Positions 35,205 through 43,539 are shown, counted from the stretch's first letter. The stretch is DNA of 64,000 bases from CAVRUF01 sp963716005 (GCA_963716005.1 OY970285.1:124001-188000); one strand, 5' to 3'. Notes: a model not told the origin generated them from the letters alone. Numbers and translations are program-made.

Positions 35205-35430
35205 GCCCACGCCGCTCGCTCGGGCCAGGCTTGGCCGCGGCACCTGAGAAGCGCTGCTTAGCGCTGCTTCCTTCCGGACCTGACGCGGTTCGCAAGCTCT
35301 CAGTGCGCGGGACCTGGCCTTCAACACTCGCGGGCGCTAGCCCTACCTCGAAGCCACCCTCTCGGGAGGGAGTTCGGCCCCGCTAGAGCGGATTGCGGGT
35401 TCAGGGAACCGCTAGCTCCCCACCTAGCGC
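35205..35430 (-). ncRNA. ffs: Signal recognition particle RNA with Alu-like 5' part
   Basis: The minus strand carries the universally conserved SRP helix-8 sequence GTCAGGTCCGGAAGGAAGCAGC. It is closed by complementary flanks: GGCCAGG (5' side) pairs with CCTGGCC at 35223-35229, and CTGAGA pairs with TCTCAG. Upstream lies a conserved block, GGTGGGGAGCTAGCGG then CCCTGAACCCGCAATCC then GCTCTAGCGGGG, which can fold like the Alu domain of large SRP RNAs. A similar block precedes the SRP RNA core in other actinobacteria, from memory. The ends are approximate. It lies beside dnaX, a frequent position. Confidence 0.8.
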
Positions 35431-35470
35431 GACCGGCCGGGCGATGGTACCGGCTATCGTCCGATACGCG

Positions 35471-35542
35471 GGGCGCATAGCTCAGCGGGAGAGCGCTCGC
35501 TTCACACGCGAGAGGTCGCTGGTTCGATCCCAGCTGCGCCCA
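35471..35542 (+). tRNA. tRNA-Val (anticodon CAC)
   Basis: The 72-nt cloverleaf has acceptor GGGCGCA/TGCGCCC, D arm GCTC/GAGC, anticodon stem CTCGC/GCGAG with loop TTCACAC (anticodon CAC), and T arm GCTGG-TTCGATC-CCAGC. The discriminator is A and CCA is not encoded. Confidence 0.95.
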
Positions 35543-35597
35543 CTACGTCCTGCTTGGTTTGACCCGCGGGAGCCGAAGGAACAGGATCGCCCAGACG

Positions 35598-36194
35598 ATG
35601 GGCGCCTCACCCGAAGAGGAGCGGTCCGAGCGGCGGGCAGGCCGGCGTTCGACGCAGCAGCGCGGCCGGCTCGTGGTGATCGGGGTCGTCGTCCTGCTGA
35701 CCGTGCTCTTCCTGTGGTGGCTGCTCTCGCGCGGCGGAGACGAGAAGGGTTCGCTCGCGAGCAAGGAGGGCGAAACGGTGAGCGCGCCGGTCACGGTGGG
35801 CTCGGTCGTGTCCGTCGGCACGCTCGAGCTCAGCAATGACGGCGGCTCGGCGATCGTCATCGACCGCGTATCGCTCGTCGACCCGACGACGGGAATGCGG
35901 ATCGTCGGCATGTACGCGCAGCCGCTCGGGCAGAGCCCGCTCGGGTTCGGCGGGGGCTTCAAGTGGCCGCGCGGCGCGGTCGAGGTCGAGGGGCTCACAC
36001 TCGAGCCGGACGCGGAGACGGCCTACAAGCTCGTCGTTGCCGTGAAGGTCGACGCGCAGGGGATCTTCCGCTCGCCGGGGTTCCGGATCGCCTATCGCTC
36101 CGGCGACAAGAGCTACGAGCAGTCCTTCCCGGCTGCGATGACGCTTTGCGCACCGCCGCGGCTCTATCGCGCACGCTGCGCCGACGCTGCTTAG
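35598..36194 (+). CDS. Membrane-anchored protein, paralogue of the gene at 38063
   Basis: The product of about 198 residues has a charged N-terminus, one membrane segment (LVVIGVVVLLTVLFLWWLL) and an extracytoplasmic beta-rich domain. ATG 35598 was preferred to the upstream TTG because it shortens an otherwise tRNA-adjacent leader. The domain has NDGGSAIVIDRVSLVD, YRSGDKSYEQSF and a C-terminal MTLCAPP motif. The same elements (NSGKADAVVERVSLLD, YRVGGRHFATTL, VALCAPV) recur in the protein at 38063, so they are paralogues. The function is unknown. Confidence 0.65.
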   Translation: MGASPEEERSERRAGRRSTQQRGRLVVIGVVVLLTVLFLWWLLSRGGDEKGSLASKEGETVSAPVTVGSVVSVGTLELSNDGGSAIVIDRVSLVDPTTGMRIVGMYAQPLGQSPLGFGGGFKWPRGAVEVEGLTLEPDAETAYKLVVAVKVDAQGIFRSPGFRIAYRSGDKSYEQSFPAAMTLCAPPRLYRARCADAA

Positions 36195-36268
36195 ACCCGC
36201 GCGAAACGTCACAAGAGCGTCACAGACGATCCACAACGTGGCTTGTCTGCACGTGTTCGGGCCCCTCC

Positions 36269-36283
36269 TGTCCGAAACGGACA
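36269..36283. promoter_or_regulatory. Inverted repeat TGTCCG-AAA-CGGACA
   Basis: Perfect 6-bp arms flank AAA in the 169-bp gap before the DNRLRE-like gene, followed by ATTGACG, which could be a -35 region. It may be an operator or a weak terminator; the role is not resolved. Confidence 0.35.
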
Positions 36284-36363
36284 ATTGACGAGCCCTTGCC
36301 CTCGCCGCAGTGTGTCCGCATGGCCCGCGCGATCTCGAAACCGACGGACTGGAGGCGGCGACG

Positions 36364-38061
36364 ATGGAACGGCGACGGCCCCGCGCGGGCGCGAAAGTGC
36401 GATGTCTTTGTGTAGGGATGCTCACGCTTTTCGGGCTCTCCCTGTGGACTCCGGGCGCCGGTGCGCAGGTGTATCCGGCGACCGAAACCGTTCAGCTCGC
36501 GACGTCGGACGGGGCGCCTGGTGACGGCCTCCTCCATGTCGGTCCGAGGACGATCGATGGTCCGTTCTATCGCGCGCTCCTGCGGTTCGACCTGCCCGCG
36601 ATCGACGCTGAGCGCCTGCTCAGAGCGACGCTCGTGCTCGGTGGCGCGTCCTGTTACCTGGGCGAAGCGCCGCCCGTCACCGCGAGCCCTGTCCTCTCCA
36701 GTTGGGGGCCGGACTCGACCTGGGAGGACCGGCCCGCGACCGGGGGCGCGGTGGCCGCGGGTTCCGTGGGCGTCTGCCCCAGTCGCGACGAGCGGCTCGA
36801 CCTCACCTCCCTTGTTCGCGCGTGGTCCGACGGCACTGCGCCGAACCTTGGCATCGAGCTGCGCGGCGACGAGTCCTTCGCGGGTCCGCCGGTCTACGAG
36901 ACGCCGGATGGGCCGGCGGAGACCCTCGACGCCCGGTTCGATCCCACGCGGACATTCGTGGAGGTCGAACTCGTGACCGAATCGCCGCCCGCCAACGGCC
37001 CTGTTCCTGTGCTGCTCTCAGGCGTTCTCCTCGATGAGTTCGGACGTCCGGTCGACGGCGGCGTCGTCTCGGTCTCGCAGACGGTGGACACCGAGAGCTC
37101 GGCGGATGCCCCGCAGCTGGCCTCGGCAGAGACGGACACGTCAGGCGGGTTCGTCTTGCGGCTCTCGCCTGCCGATCCCGCGATCGCCGGGGTGGTCTCC
37201 GCGAGCGATGGCTGGGTCAACTTCGACGCGGCGTTCATCACGGGCAACCGCGTCCAGTCGCGCTCGTTCTCGCGGCGCGTGGTCGCCGGTGCCTGGGCGT
37301 CGGGCGAGCAGCAGGTGACGATCCAGTTCGACTCCGCCGCGGCGATCGGGGCTCAGGTGCCGGGCGTCCGCACGGGCTTCTCCGACCCCGACCCGTCCCA
37401 CGCCCGGCCGGTGTGCTTCGTCACGACGACCAAGCTGGGCGAAGCCGACAAGTACATGGTGATCGGCGAGGCGCACGTCTGGAAGGACCAGGCGATGACG
37501 TGGGTCTACGGCGAGCAGGCCGATTCCGACATCGGCGTCGGCTACTCCACGGACGGCGTGCACTGGAGCGTCTCGGGCTCGGTCCACATCTCGAGCAGGC
37601 GTGCGAGCGAGATCACGGACACGATCTCGAACCTCGGAGACGACAACGGGAACTTCGGCCGCCGGTACCGGTCCGAGTTCCGGTTCGTGAAGCAGCGGCA
37701 GCGCCGCGTCTGTCTCGGTCGGGTAACGACCGTCTATCGGATCAAGGCGACCCGGTGGAACGGCGGCTTCGACTACTACGACGACGTGAAGGATCTGAAC
37801 GGCCACTGCGGCGACCGGTACAAGGCCAACGCCGTCCACTTCGCACCCGCGTCGGGCAACGGAACCTTCAGCAGGACGAACGGGAAGCTCAAGGCCTATA
37901 CGGCCGCGGTCACCGTCTTCGGCGTCAGCCTGAGCGGCCAGACCGGCGCGTCGAAGTCGGCGTCCCAGTTCTGGCGGTTCGGCAAGCGGTTCGCCCGCTA
38001 CTACCTCTGCGGGGACACGGGAAAGCCGACGGTCTCCGAGCGGATCTTCGCGGGGTTCTGA
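36364..38061 (+). CDS. Large secreted protein: DNRLRE/CBM-like module, CarboxypepD_reg-like module and unique C-terminal domain
   Basis: From ATG 36364 the product is 565 residues with a signal peptide (LTLFGLSLWTPGAGAQ). Residues ~20-180 match the DNRLRE-type beta-jelly-roll pattern (RALLRFDLPAI, LRATLVLGG, STWEDRPATGG, LDLTSLVRAWSDG), found in cell-surface and carbohydrate-binding proteins. A middle stretch (SGVLLDEFGRPVDGGVVSVSQ, then TDTSGGFVLRL) looks like a carboxypeptidase-regulatory domain. The C-terminal ~190 residues contain several cysteines and aromatics and are not recognised. The next gene starts one base after the stop, suggesting an operon. Confidence 0.65.
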   Translation: MERRRPRAGAKVRCLCVGMLTLFGLSLWTPGAGAQVYPATETVQLATSDGAPGDGLLHVGPRTIDGPFYRALLRFDLPAIDAERLLRATLVLGGASCYLGEAPPVTASPVLSSWGPDSTWEDRPATGGAVAAGSVGVCPSRDERLDLTSLVRAWSDGTAPNLGIELRGDESFAGPPVYETPDGPAETLDARFDPTRTFVEVELVTESPPANGPVPVLLSGVLLDEFGRPVDGGVVSVSQTVDTESSADAPQLASAETDTSGGFVLRLSPADPAIAGVVSASDGWVNFDAAFITGNRVQSRSFSRRVVAGAWASGEQQVTIQFDSAAAIGAQVPGVRTGFSDPDPSHARPVCFVTTTKLGEADKYMVIGEAHVWKDQAMTWVYGEQADSDIGVGYSTDGVHWSVSGSVHISSRRASEITDTISNLGDDNGNFGRRYRSEFRFVKQRQRRVCLGRVTTVYRIKATRWNGGFDYYDDVKDLNGHCGDRYKANAVHFAPASGNGTFSRTNGKLKAYTAAVTVFGVSLSGQTGASKSASQFWRFGKRFARYYLCGDTGKPTVSERIFAGF

Positions 38062-38062
38062 G

Positions 38063-38608
38063 GTGGCTCGGTCGAGACGACGGCTCAGGACATGGATCGC
38101 GCCGGTGGCGGTGCTCGCCGGCGCAATTGCGATCTGGGCATTCGACCGTTTTGAAGTCGTCGAAGGAGGCCCCCTGGCCTACGAGGAGGGCTACGCGGAC
38201 CGCCTCGCCTTCACCGTCCCGCTCGACACGGCCTACTCGTGGGGACTTCCCGTGCTCGAGAACTCGGGAAAGGCCGACGCGGTCGTCGAACGCGTCTCCC
38301 TGTTGGACGAGAGCGGAGCGATCCGGGAGGTCGGCGTCCGGGCGGTCCCGGAGACGGCTACAGACGCGGTCGGCTTCGCGCCGGGATTCGACGCGGATAC
38401 GGGCCACGAGGTGGCTGGGCTCGTCGTTCCGCCCGGCAAGGGCAACGGCTTTCAGCTCGTCTTTGGGCTCGAGGTGACGGATTCGGGAATCTCGGGGTTC
38501 GACGGCGTGCGCGTCGAGTATCGCGTGGGCGGCAGGCATTTCGCGACCACGCTCAATCACGTCGTCGCCCTCTGCGCGCCCGTGGAGGAGTACGAGGAGT
38601 GCCCGTAG
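38063..38608 (+). CDS. Membrane-anchored protein, paralogue of the gene at 35598
   Basis: The 181-residue protein has a basic N-terminus, one membrane segment (IAPVAVLAGAIAIWAF) and an extracytoplasmic domain. It shares RVSLLDESG, a central GF..GFDADTGHEVAGLVV stretch, RVEYRVGG and a C-terminal ALCAP motif with the protein at 35598. It starts at GTG 38063, directly after the secreted protein's stop, so translation is coupled. The shared Cys in ALCAP suggests a structural or partner-binding role; this is inference. Confidence 0.65.
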   Translation: MARSRRRLRTWIAPVAVLAGAIAIWAFDRFEVVEGGPLAYEEGYADRLAFTVPLDTAYSWGLPVLENSGKADAVVERVSLLDESGAIREVGVRAVPETATDAVGFAPGFDADTGHEVAGLVVPPGKGNGFQLVFGLEVTDSGISGFDGVRVEYRVGGRHFATTLNHVVALCAPVEEYEECP

Positions 38609-38707
38609 TTCGAGTGGGCGCCCCTCGATCGAGGCATTGCAGGGTTCAGCCGCCGACCGTTCGATCCGACTTGGAAACCACATCCGATCTGCGGCAGAGC
38701 GGAGTGA

Positions 38708-39676
38708 ATGAGCGTGGCCCGTGTGCGTCGCAGTCTCGAGAATTTCTTCCTGAAGAACGCCTCCGGGCTCGTCGAGGGCATGAGCGAGGAGCAGGGCGGC
38801 CGCCTGGCCGATGCGCTCGGGGATCTCGAAGCGCGGAGCGCTCGCGCCGCAGTCGCCGAGGTACGCGCGGCCGAGCTCGACCGTCGCATCGCCCGGTTCG
38901 GACCCGCCTACGAGGACGACCGCGCTCAGATCGAGCACCTCCTCGCGGAGCTCGAGGAACGCGATGCCGAAGTCGCGCGACTGCGACCCGAGCTGGCCGA
39001 TGCAGAGAGCCAGCTCGATAAGGCCCATGCGGAGATCCAGTCCCGCGACCGGGCAATGGCCGACCAGGCGAGCGCTCACGCAGACCAGGAGACACGGATC
39101 CGCGAGCTCACCGAGGTCGCGTCCACGGCGGCCGCGGCCGTCGAGCGGGCCGAGACATCGCGCGAACGCGCAGAAGCGTCCCTTCGTGCGTTCGAGGACA
39201 CGGAGCGCGAGCGGGCCCGGGCGAGCCTCGAAATCGGCCGGCAGCGAACGGCTCTGGCCGAGCGCGAAGCCGGCGTGGCCCGCCGCGAGCTTGAGCTCGT
39301 CCGGCTGGCCGAGCGCGAGCGCGAACTCGAGCAGGTCGCCGCGCGTCTCGCCGAGCGTGAGCGCCGCGCCGCCGAGCGCGACGTGAAGGTCGCCGACGCC
39401 CAGCGGCTCGCTGTGACCGAGCAGGAGCGGATCGAGGGCAAGGCCCGCCGGCTCCAGAAGCTCGAGGCGACGCTTGAGGCGAGGGCCGAGTCGCTCAAGG
39501 AGCGCGAGGCGGCGCTGGCGGCTCAGGCCGCACAGCCGGCCGCCGACGAGCGGGCCGTCGACGCGCGGGACGAGGCCCGAGAGGTTCTCGAGGAGCTCCG
39601 CACGCGCGCCGAGCGCCAGCGGGCCCAGCAGTCGACACCTCCGCGCTGGCCGTTCGCCGGCGCGACGGGCGCCTAG
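38708..39676 (+). CDS. Long coiled-coil protein
   Basis: The 322-residue protein is almost entirely Glu/Arg/Ala-rich heptad repeats, predicted to be a long continuous coiled coil from about residue 30 to 300. The N-terminus (VARVRRSLENFFLKNASGLVEGM) looks amphipathic. The C-terminal PPRWPF element resembles a short binding tail. There is no signal peptide or membrane segment. CGGAGTGA precedes ATG 38708 as a ribosome binding site. It may be a cytoskeletal or scaffolding protein; DivIVA-like or FHA-partner roles are possible but unsupported. It meets uppP tail to tail with a four-base overlap. Confidence 0.6.
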   Translation: MSVARVRRSLENFFLKNASGLVEGMSEEQGGRLADALGDLEARSARAAVAEVRAAELDRRIARFGPAYEDDRAQIEHLLAELEERDAEVARLRPELADAESQLDKAHAEIQSRDRAMADQASAHADQETRIRELTEVASTAAAAVERAETSRERAEASLRAFEDTERERARASLEIGRQRTALAEREAGVARRELELVRLAERERELEQVAARLAERERRAAERDVKVADAQRLAVTEQERIEGKARRLQKLEATLEARAESLKEREAALAAQAAQPAADERAVDARDEAREVLEELRTRAERQRAQQSTPPRWPFAGATGA

Positions 39677-40611
39677 AACCCGGCCGCGCGCCAGCCGGTC
39701 GAGATCGCCAGCGCGACCAGCGCCGCGACGATCAGCCGGTAGACGACGAACAGCGTGTACGTATGCCGCTGGACGTAGCCGATCAGCGCGCCGATGGCGA
39801 CGATCCCGCTCGCGGCCGACGCCAGCATCCCGACGACGAACGGCCCCGTCGAGCCGGCCGGCAGTTCGGCGAGCAGCACGTCCGTGACGCCTTTCCAGAC
39901 GACCGCGCCGAGCGTCGTCGGAACGAGGAGAAGGAAGGAGAAGCGAGCCGCCGATTCGCGGTCGAGCCGCAGGAAGCGCCCGGCCGTGATCGTGACCCCC
40001 GAGCGTGAGACGCCGGGCATGAGCGCGAGCGTCTGCGCGAGCCCGATCCCGAGTGCGTCCTTGAACGACATGTCCGTGATCTCCCGGTCCGCCGGCGAGC
40101 GATCGGCGACCCAGAGGATCAAGGCGAAGACGGCGAGGAGCGGCGCGATCTGCCACGGCTCGCCGAGGTGCTCGGCGATGACGCTCTCCCCGAGAGCGCC
40201 GGCGATGAGGGCCGGGACGGTCGCGACCGCGACGAACCAGGCGGCGCGCTCGGTCGGCGTCCTGATCGCCCGCGCCCGCAGGCTCTGCAGCGCGGCAGTC
40301 ACGAGCTCGACGATGTCCTTCCAGAAGAAGAGGACGGTCGCGACGAGCGTCCCGAGGTGCAGCGCCACGTCGAACGTCTGGTTGAACTCGTCGTGCGCCT
40401 CGAGGTACGTCCAGTCCGCCGCCCAGGGAAGCAGGATCAGATGCCCAGAGGACGAGATGGGCAGGAACTCCGTAGCGCCCTGCACGACACCGAGCGCAAG
40501 CGCTTGCCAGTTCGTGAGAGCGCCGGGCGACTCACCCGCGCCGACGATCGCCAGCACGACCGCGACGGCGAACGCCGCTCCGGCGCCGACGTAGAGTCCG
40601 ACGCGGCTCAT
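39673..40611 (-). CDS. uppP: Undecaprenyl-diphosphatase
   Basis: The 312-residue BacA-family membrane protein has the two catalytic motifs, GATEFLPISSSGHL and LMPGVSRSGVTITAGRFLRLDRE, and about eight membrane helices. It removes a phosphate from undecaprenyl diphosphate, recycling the lipid carrier for peptidoglycan and polysaccharide export. ATG 40611 was chosen because a TACGAT box ends ten bases upstream; the longer frame starts inside the divergent gene. Confidence 0.93.
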   Translation of the reverse strand: MSRVGLYVGAGAAFAVAVVLAIVGAGESPGALTNWQALALGVVQGATEFLPISSSGHLILLPWAADWTYLEAHDEFNQTFDVALHLGTLVATVLFFWKDIVELVTAALQSLRARAIRTPTERAAWFVAVATVPALIAGALGESVIAEHLGEPWQIAPLLAVFALILWVADRSPADREITDMSFKDALGIGLAQTLALMPGVSRSGVTITAGRFLRLDRESAARFSFLLLVPTTLGAVVWKGVTDVLLAELPAGSTGPFVVGMLASAASGIVAIGALIGYVQRHTYTLFVVYRLIVAALVALAISTGWRAAGF

Positions 40612-40620
40612 GGGGCCGGA

Positions 40621-40627
40621 TATCGTA
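40621..40627. promoter_or_regulatory. Symmetric -10 element serving both uppP and the cytochrome c gene
   Basis: The 25-bp gap between the divergent start codons contains TATCGTA, which reads TATCGT on the plus strand and TACGAT on the minus strand, each ten bases from its start codon. A single TANNNTA element could drive both genes. This symmetry is known to cause divergent initiation in bacteria. Confidence 0.5.
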
Positions 40628-40636
40628 TGCGAGCCC

Positions 40637-41194
40637 GTGAGCCGCAACGAGATCATCCTGACCGTCGCCGCCGTCGCGCTGATCGCGTTCAGCCTGATCG
40701 CCTCCCTCCTCGTCCCGCGCTGGAGGCCGGACTTCCCCGGTCACCGGACGGGCCTCTTCGCGGTCGTGGCGGCGCTGTTCGTGTTCGGGATGCTCGGCGC
40801 GGTCGAGGTCTTCGGCGCTGAGGATCACGGCGGTGAGGAAGCCGTCCACGAGACGGTCGAGGAAGGACCCGGAGGCGGCGAGGCGACGGTCGAGGAGCCG
40901 GACACCGGCCCGACCGACACCGCTCCGACCGACACGGGCGGCGGCGACGACGCCCAGATCGCGGAGGGCGAGGAGCTCTACGCCGCCAACGGCTGCGGGA
41001 ACTGCCACACGATGGAGGAGGCGGGCTCGACCGGAACGGCCGGGCCGAACCTCGACGAGCTCCAGCCGAGCTTCGACGCGGTCGTCGGCCAGGTCACGGA
41101 CGGCGGCGGCGGGATGCCGGCGTTCGGCGGCACGCTCTCGACCGAGCAGATCGAGGCCATCGCGGCGTACGTGGTCGACTCCACCAGCCGGTAG
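40637..41194 (+). CDS. Membrane-anchored mono-heme cytochrome c
   Basis: The 185-residue product has two N-terminal membrane segments (IILTVAAVALIAFSLIASLL and FAVVAALFVFGMLGAVEVF), an acidic Glu/Thr/Asp/Pro-rich linker and a small cytochrome c domain. The heme motif is CGNCH and the axial Met is probably in GGGMPAFGG. It should carry electrons on the outer face of the membrane, perhaps between a bc-type complex and an oxidase. It starts at GTG 40637. No neighbouring respiratory genes are present. Confidence 0.85.
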   Translation: MSRNEIILTVAAVALIAFSLIASLLVPRWRPDFPGHRTGLFAVVAALFVFGMLGAVEVFGAEDHGGEEAVHETVEEGPGGGEATVEEPDTGPTDTAPTDTGGGDDAQIAEGEELYAANGCGNCHTMEEAGSTGTAGPNLDELQPSFDAVVGQVTDGGGGMPAFGGTLSTEQIEAIAAYVVDSTSR

Positions 41195-41230
41195 CCGAAG
41201 AGAACTCACGGGCTCGCAGGGATCAGCGGG

Positions 41231-42166
41231 TTACTGGTTCCTTGCGGCCCTGATGACGTCGAGGATCACGTTGACGACGAGTTCCGGGTCCGCTTCCTCC
41301 ACGGCGTGGCCCGTGTGGACGATGGTCTGCGTGGCGCGAGGGCTGAGAATCAGCCAGCCTCGTTGGTCCTGGACGTTCGTTCGCATCCCTCTGCGCTCGG
41401 AGGGGAACGTCGCCGCCTCGATCTCGTCATCGCCGTAGGCGTTGCTGACGATCGTGATCGGGATGTCACCGACCTCTTTTCGTGCCGCCCAAGCGTCCTT
41501 CTCGACCTGGAGATAGTCGCGTTGCTCGATGTTCGAGGGGTGGTTCCACTTCGTTTCTTCCACGATCGGTGTCGGTGGGTCGCGGAAGGGGGCAGGCACC
41601 TCGATGAAAGCCATCCCGGCAATCTGCGTTGGGTGGGCGAAGGCGTAGCCCGCGACGATGTATCCGCCACCCGAGGTCCCGACGAGGACGTATGGCTCCG
41701 GGACCTCGGCCTTCACGAGCAGACGTTCCAAGTCGTCCACAAGATCGGTGAAGCCGCGCGGCCCCGGAGCGGCGTCGCTGCGGCCCAGATTGGCTCGGTC
41801 ATAGACGCACGTTCTCGTCACGTCCGCCAGGCGGCTCTCCGCGAACGCGTAGGAAGCGCTGGTGTCCTCGTCTCCTCCCTCCATCACAACCGTGGGCGAG
41901 CCGGTCCCCGAGCACCTTAGATACAGCCCACGCTCACCAGCGACCTTGACAACTCGGTCGATGGGGGCGTCGGATGAGACGGCGGCGGTTTGTACGGTGC
42001 CGGCGGCATCCCCGCCTCCGCACCCGCTCAGAACGACAGCCAACGCAAGGCCCGCCAAGACCAGGCGGGATGGAATGGATCTCCCGGGCAGAACGAACGC
42101 CACGGCTCTCGGGCAGAAGGAGATTGGTGAACCCTCGGTCGAGCCACCCTTCGCGCTTTCTGCCAT
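41231..42166 (-). CDS. Lipoprotein alpha/beta hydrolase (island gene)
   Basis: From ATG 42166 the product is about 311 residues, with a signal ending in a lipobox (VVLSGCGGG). The alpha/beta-hydrolase core has PTVVMEGGDED, nucleophile elbow VGTSGGGYI, an oxyanion-type CVYDRANLG, and a late His in IVHTGHAVEE. It probably acts on an ester or amide outside the cell. ATG 42178 is an alternative start, and neither has a clear ribosome binding site. It lies just downstream of a truncated ABC ATPase in the lower-GC patch next to tRNA-Ser. Confidence 0.7.
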   Translation of the reverse strand: MAESAKGGSTEGSPISFCPRAVAFVLPGRSIPSRLVLAGLALAVVLSGCGGGDAAGTVQTAAVSSDAPIDRVVKVAGERGLYLRCSGTGSPTVVMEGGDEDTSASYAFAESRLADVTRTCVYDRANLGRSDAAPGPRGFTDLVDDLERLLVKAEVPEPYVLVGTSGGGYIVAGYAFAHPTQIAGMAFIEVPAPFRDPPTPIVEETKWNHPSNIEQRDYLQVEKDAWAARKEVGDIPITIVSNAYGDDEIEAATFPSERRGMRTNVQDQRGWLILSPRATQTIVHTGHAVEEADPELVVNVILDVIRAARNQ

Positions 42167-42236
42167 GACGTCGAGCATAAAGCGCCGAAGAGCCCGCACA
42201 AACGCACGGCACGCTTTGAGCGTTCCCCTTCGGACA

Positions 42237-42335
42237 CAGGAAGCCGTGCACCTCGCCTGCCGTGACCTCGAGGTCGAGGTGGTCGAGGACCAGGGTGCGC
42301 CCAAAGGACTTGACGAGCCCGCGGATGTCGATCAC
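42237..42335 (-). pseudogene. ABC transporter ATP-binding protein, N-terminal remnant
   Basis: The first 33 codons from GTG 42335 (IDIRGLVKSFGRTLVLDHL then DLEVTAGEVHGFL) are a perfect ABC-ATPase beginning. Homology stops at the Walker A loop: CPKGNAQSV replaces the expected GPNGAGKST. The rest of the gene is missing and sequence leading to the lipoprotein hydrolase follows. It is a broken gene marking a recombination junction near 42237. Confidence 0.65.
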
Positions 42336-42413
42336 GGGCCCGTCGGACGGTTCCTCATTTGGCGAATCTAAGCCCGGGTGGCCCGGTGGGAGGCGAGGGG
42401 GGATACTGGTCGC

Positions 42414-43286
42414 GTGTCTGGGCGGCGGGCGACTCGCGGGCTGGCTGGCGCAGCCTTGTCGGGCGTGCTCCTCGCGGGGTGCGCGAGCGCGTCGGGCACT
42501 GGTGCGCCTTCCCCATCCGTCAGCGGGTCCGCGGCCTCCACCAGCTCGGGTGCACCCGAGCTGGTGGTCGAAGTGTTCATGCCCCCCGGAGTCGCTGGCT
42601 CGGGAGAGACGGTCCCCGTCGTCGTCCTGGTTCCCGGTGGGCGCTGGCTATCGGCCGACCCCGGTGGGATGGAGCCGCTCGCCGAGGCGCTCGCCGAGTC
42701 AGGGTCGGCGGTCGTGACGACGACGTACCGGACCGAGGGGGATGGGGCCAGCTTCCCGGTGCCGCTCGAGGACGTCGTCTGCGCCGTCGACCAGGCGACC
42801 CAGAAGGTGGCCGAGAGCGGTGCGACCCCCGCCAGCGTCGTGGTCGTCGGGCACTCCGCCGGAGCCCATCTCGCCGCGCTCGCCGCCCTCGTCGGTGACC
42901 AGTACCAGGATGGGTGTGCGAGCCCACCGGTCATCGTCGACGGCTTCGTCGGTCTGGCCGGGCCGTACGACATCGTGTCGGTCGCCGACCTCGCCACCGG
43001 TCTGTTCGACAGCACCCCGACCGAGGACCCCGACACGTGGCGGGCCGCCAACCCCATGGCTCAGGTCACCGCGCGGCCCGACCTACCCGCGTTGCTCATC
43101 CATGGGGCGGCGGACGCAGAGGTCGACCCGTCGTACTCGACGTCCTTCGCTGCGGCGCTCGAAGCCGCGGGACACGAGGTGACCTTGCTGGTCCTCCCTG
43201 ACGTCGACCACATGGGGGTCGCCCAGGCAGCCAACGCTGCCGCCCCGCTGGAGCGGTTCGTGGCGGGCCTCGCCGACGAGGATTGA
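42414..43286 (+). CDS. Lipoprotein carboxylesterase-like alpha/beta hydrolase (island gene)
   Basis: The 290-residue product has a signal with lipobox SGVLLAGC, a Ser/Ala/Gly linker and an alpha/beta-hydrolase domain of the BD-FAE/esterase-lipase type: oxyanion VLVPGGRW, nucleophile VVVGHSAGAHL, acid in IHGAADAEVDP and His in DVDHMGV. GTG 42414 was chosen because GAGGGGGG lies nine bases upstream. The extracellular lipid-anchored location is predicted. It belongs to the island-like patch between the cytochrome c gene and tRNA-Ser. Confidence 0.75.
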   Translation: MSGRRATRGLAGAALSGVLLAGCASASGTGAPSPSVSGSAASTSSGAPELVVEVFMPPGVAGSGETVPVVVLVPGGRWLSADPGGMEPLAEALAESGSAVVTTTYRTEGDGASFPVPLEDVVCAVDQATQKVAESGATPASVVVVGHSAGAHLAALAALVGDQYQDGCASPPVIVDGFVGLAGPYDIVSVADLATGLFDSTPTEDPDTWRAANPMAQVTARPDLPALLIHGAADAEVDPSYSTSFAAALEAAGHEVTLLVLPDVDHMGVAQAANAAAPLERFVAGLADED

Positions 43287-43314
43287 CGACCCTGGCTCCG
43301 TGCCCCCTTCAGAG

Positions 43315-43527
43315 CTATCGGCGTTCGCGCTCGGCGGCCTGCCGCAATTGCTCCGCGTGCCAGGCCGGGTCACGGGCGGAACGGAGGGAGTAGTAGCTCG
43401 GGGGCACGTCTCCCTCCGCACGGTTGCACGGCGTGGGAGTGGTCGCAAATTGGTCGCAACAGTCCCTCGGAGCCGCCCGAGGGTTACGCCGAGGGACCGT
43501 TGTCCCCCGGCGCGACGTTGTATCCAT
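43315..43527 (-). other. Remnant ORF next to tRNA-Ser
   Basis: This 70-codon frame ends in SYYSLRSARDPAWHAEQLRQAAERERR, which reads like genuine coding text (helix-rich, Arg/Glu/Gln). Its first half is low-complexity and out of character. It may be the 3' tail of a mobile-element gene, with a short start at the GTG before PPSYYSLR. The segment lies directly beyond the 3' end of tRNA-Ser, where integrated elements commonly begin. Function and true start are unknown. Confidence 0.3.
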
Positions 43528-43539
43528 CGTGCTTCTGAG

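Noticed and set aside
41195..41235. Second copy of the tRNA-Ser 3' end as an attachment site
   Set aside because: No stretch matching the tRNA 3' segment was found at the far side of the island-like patch.
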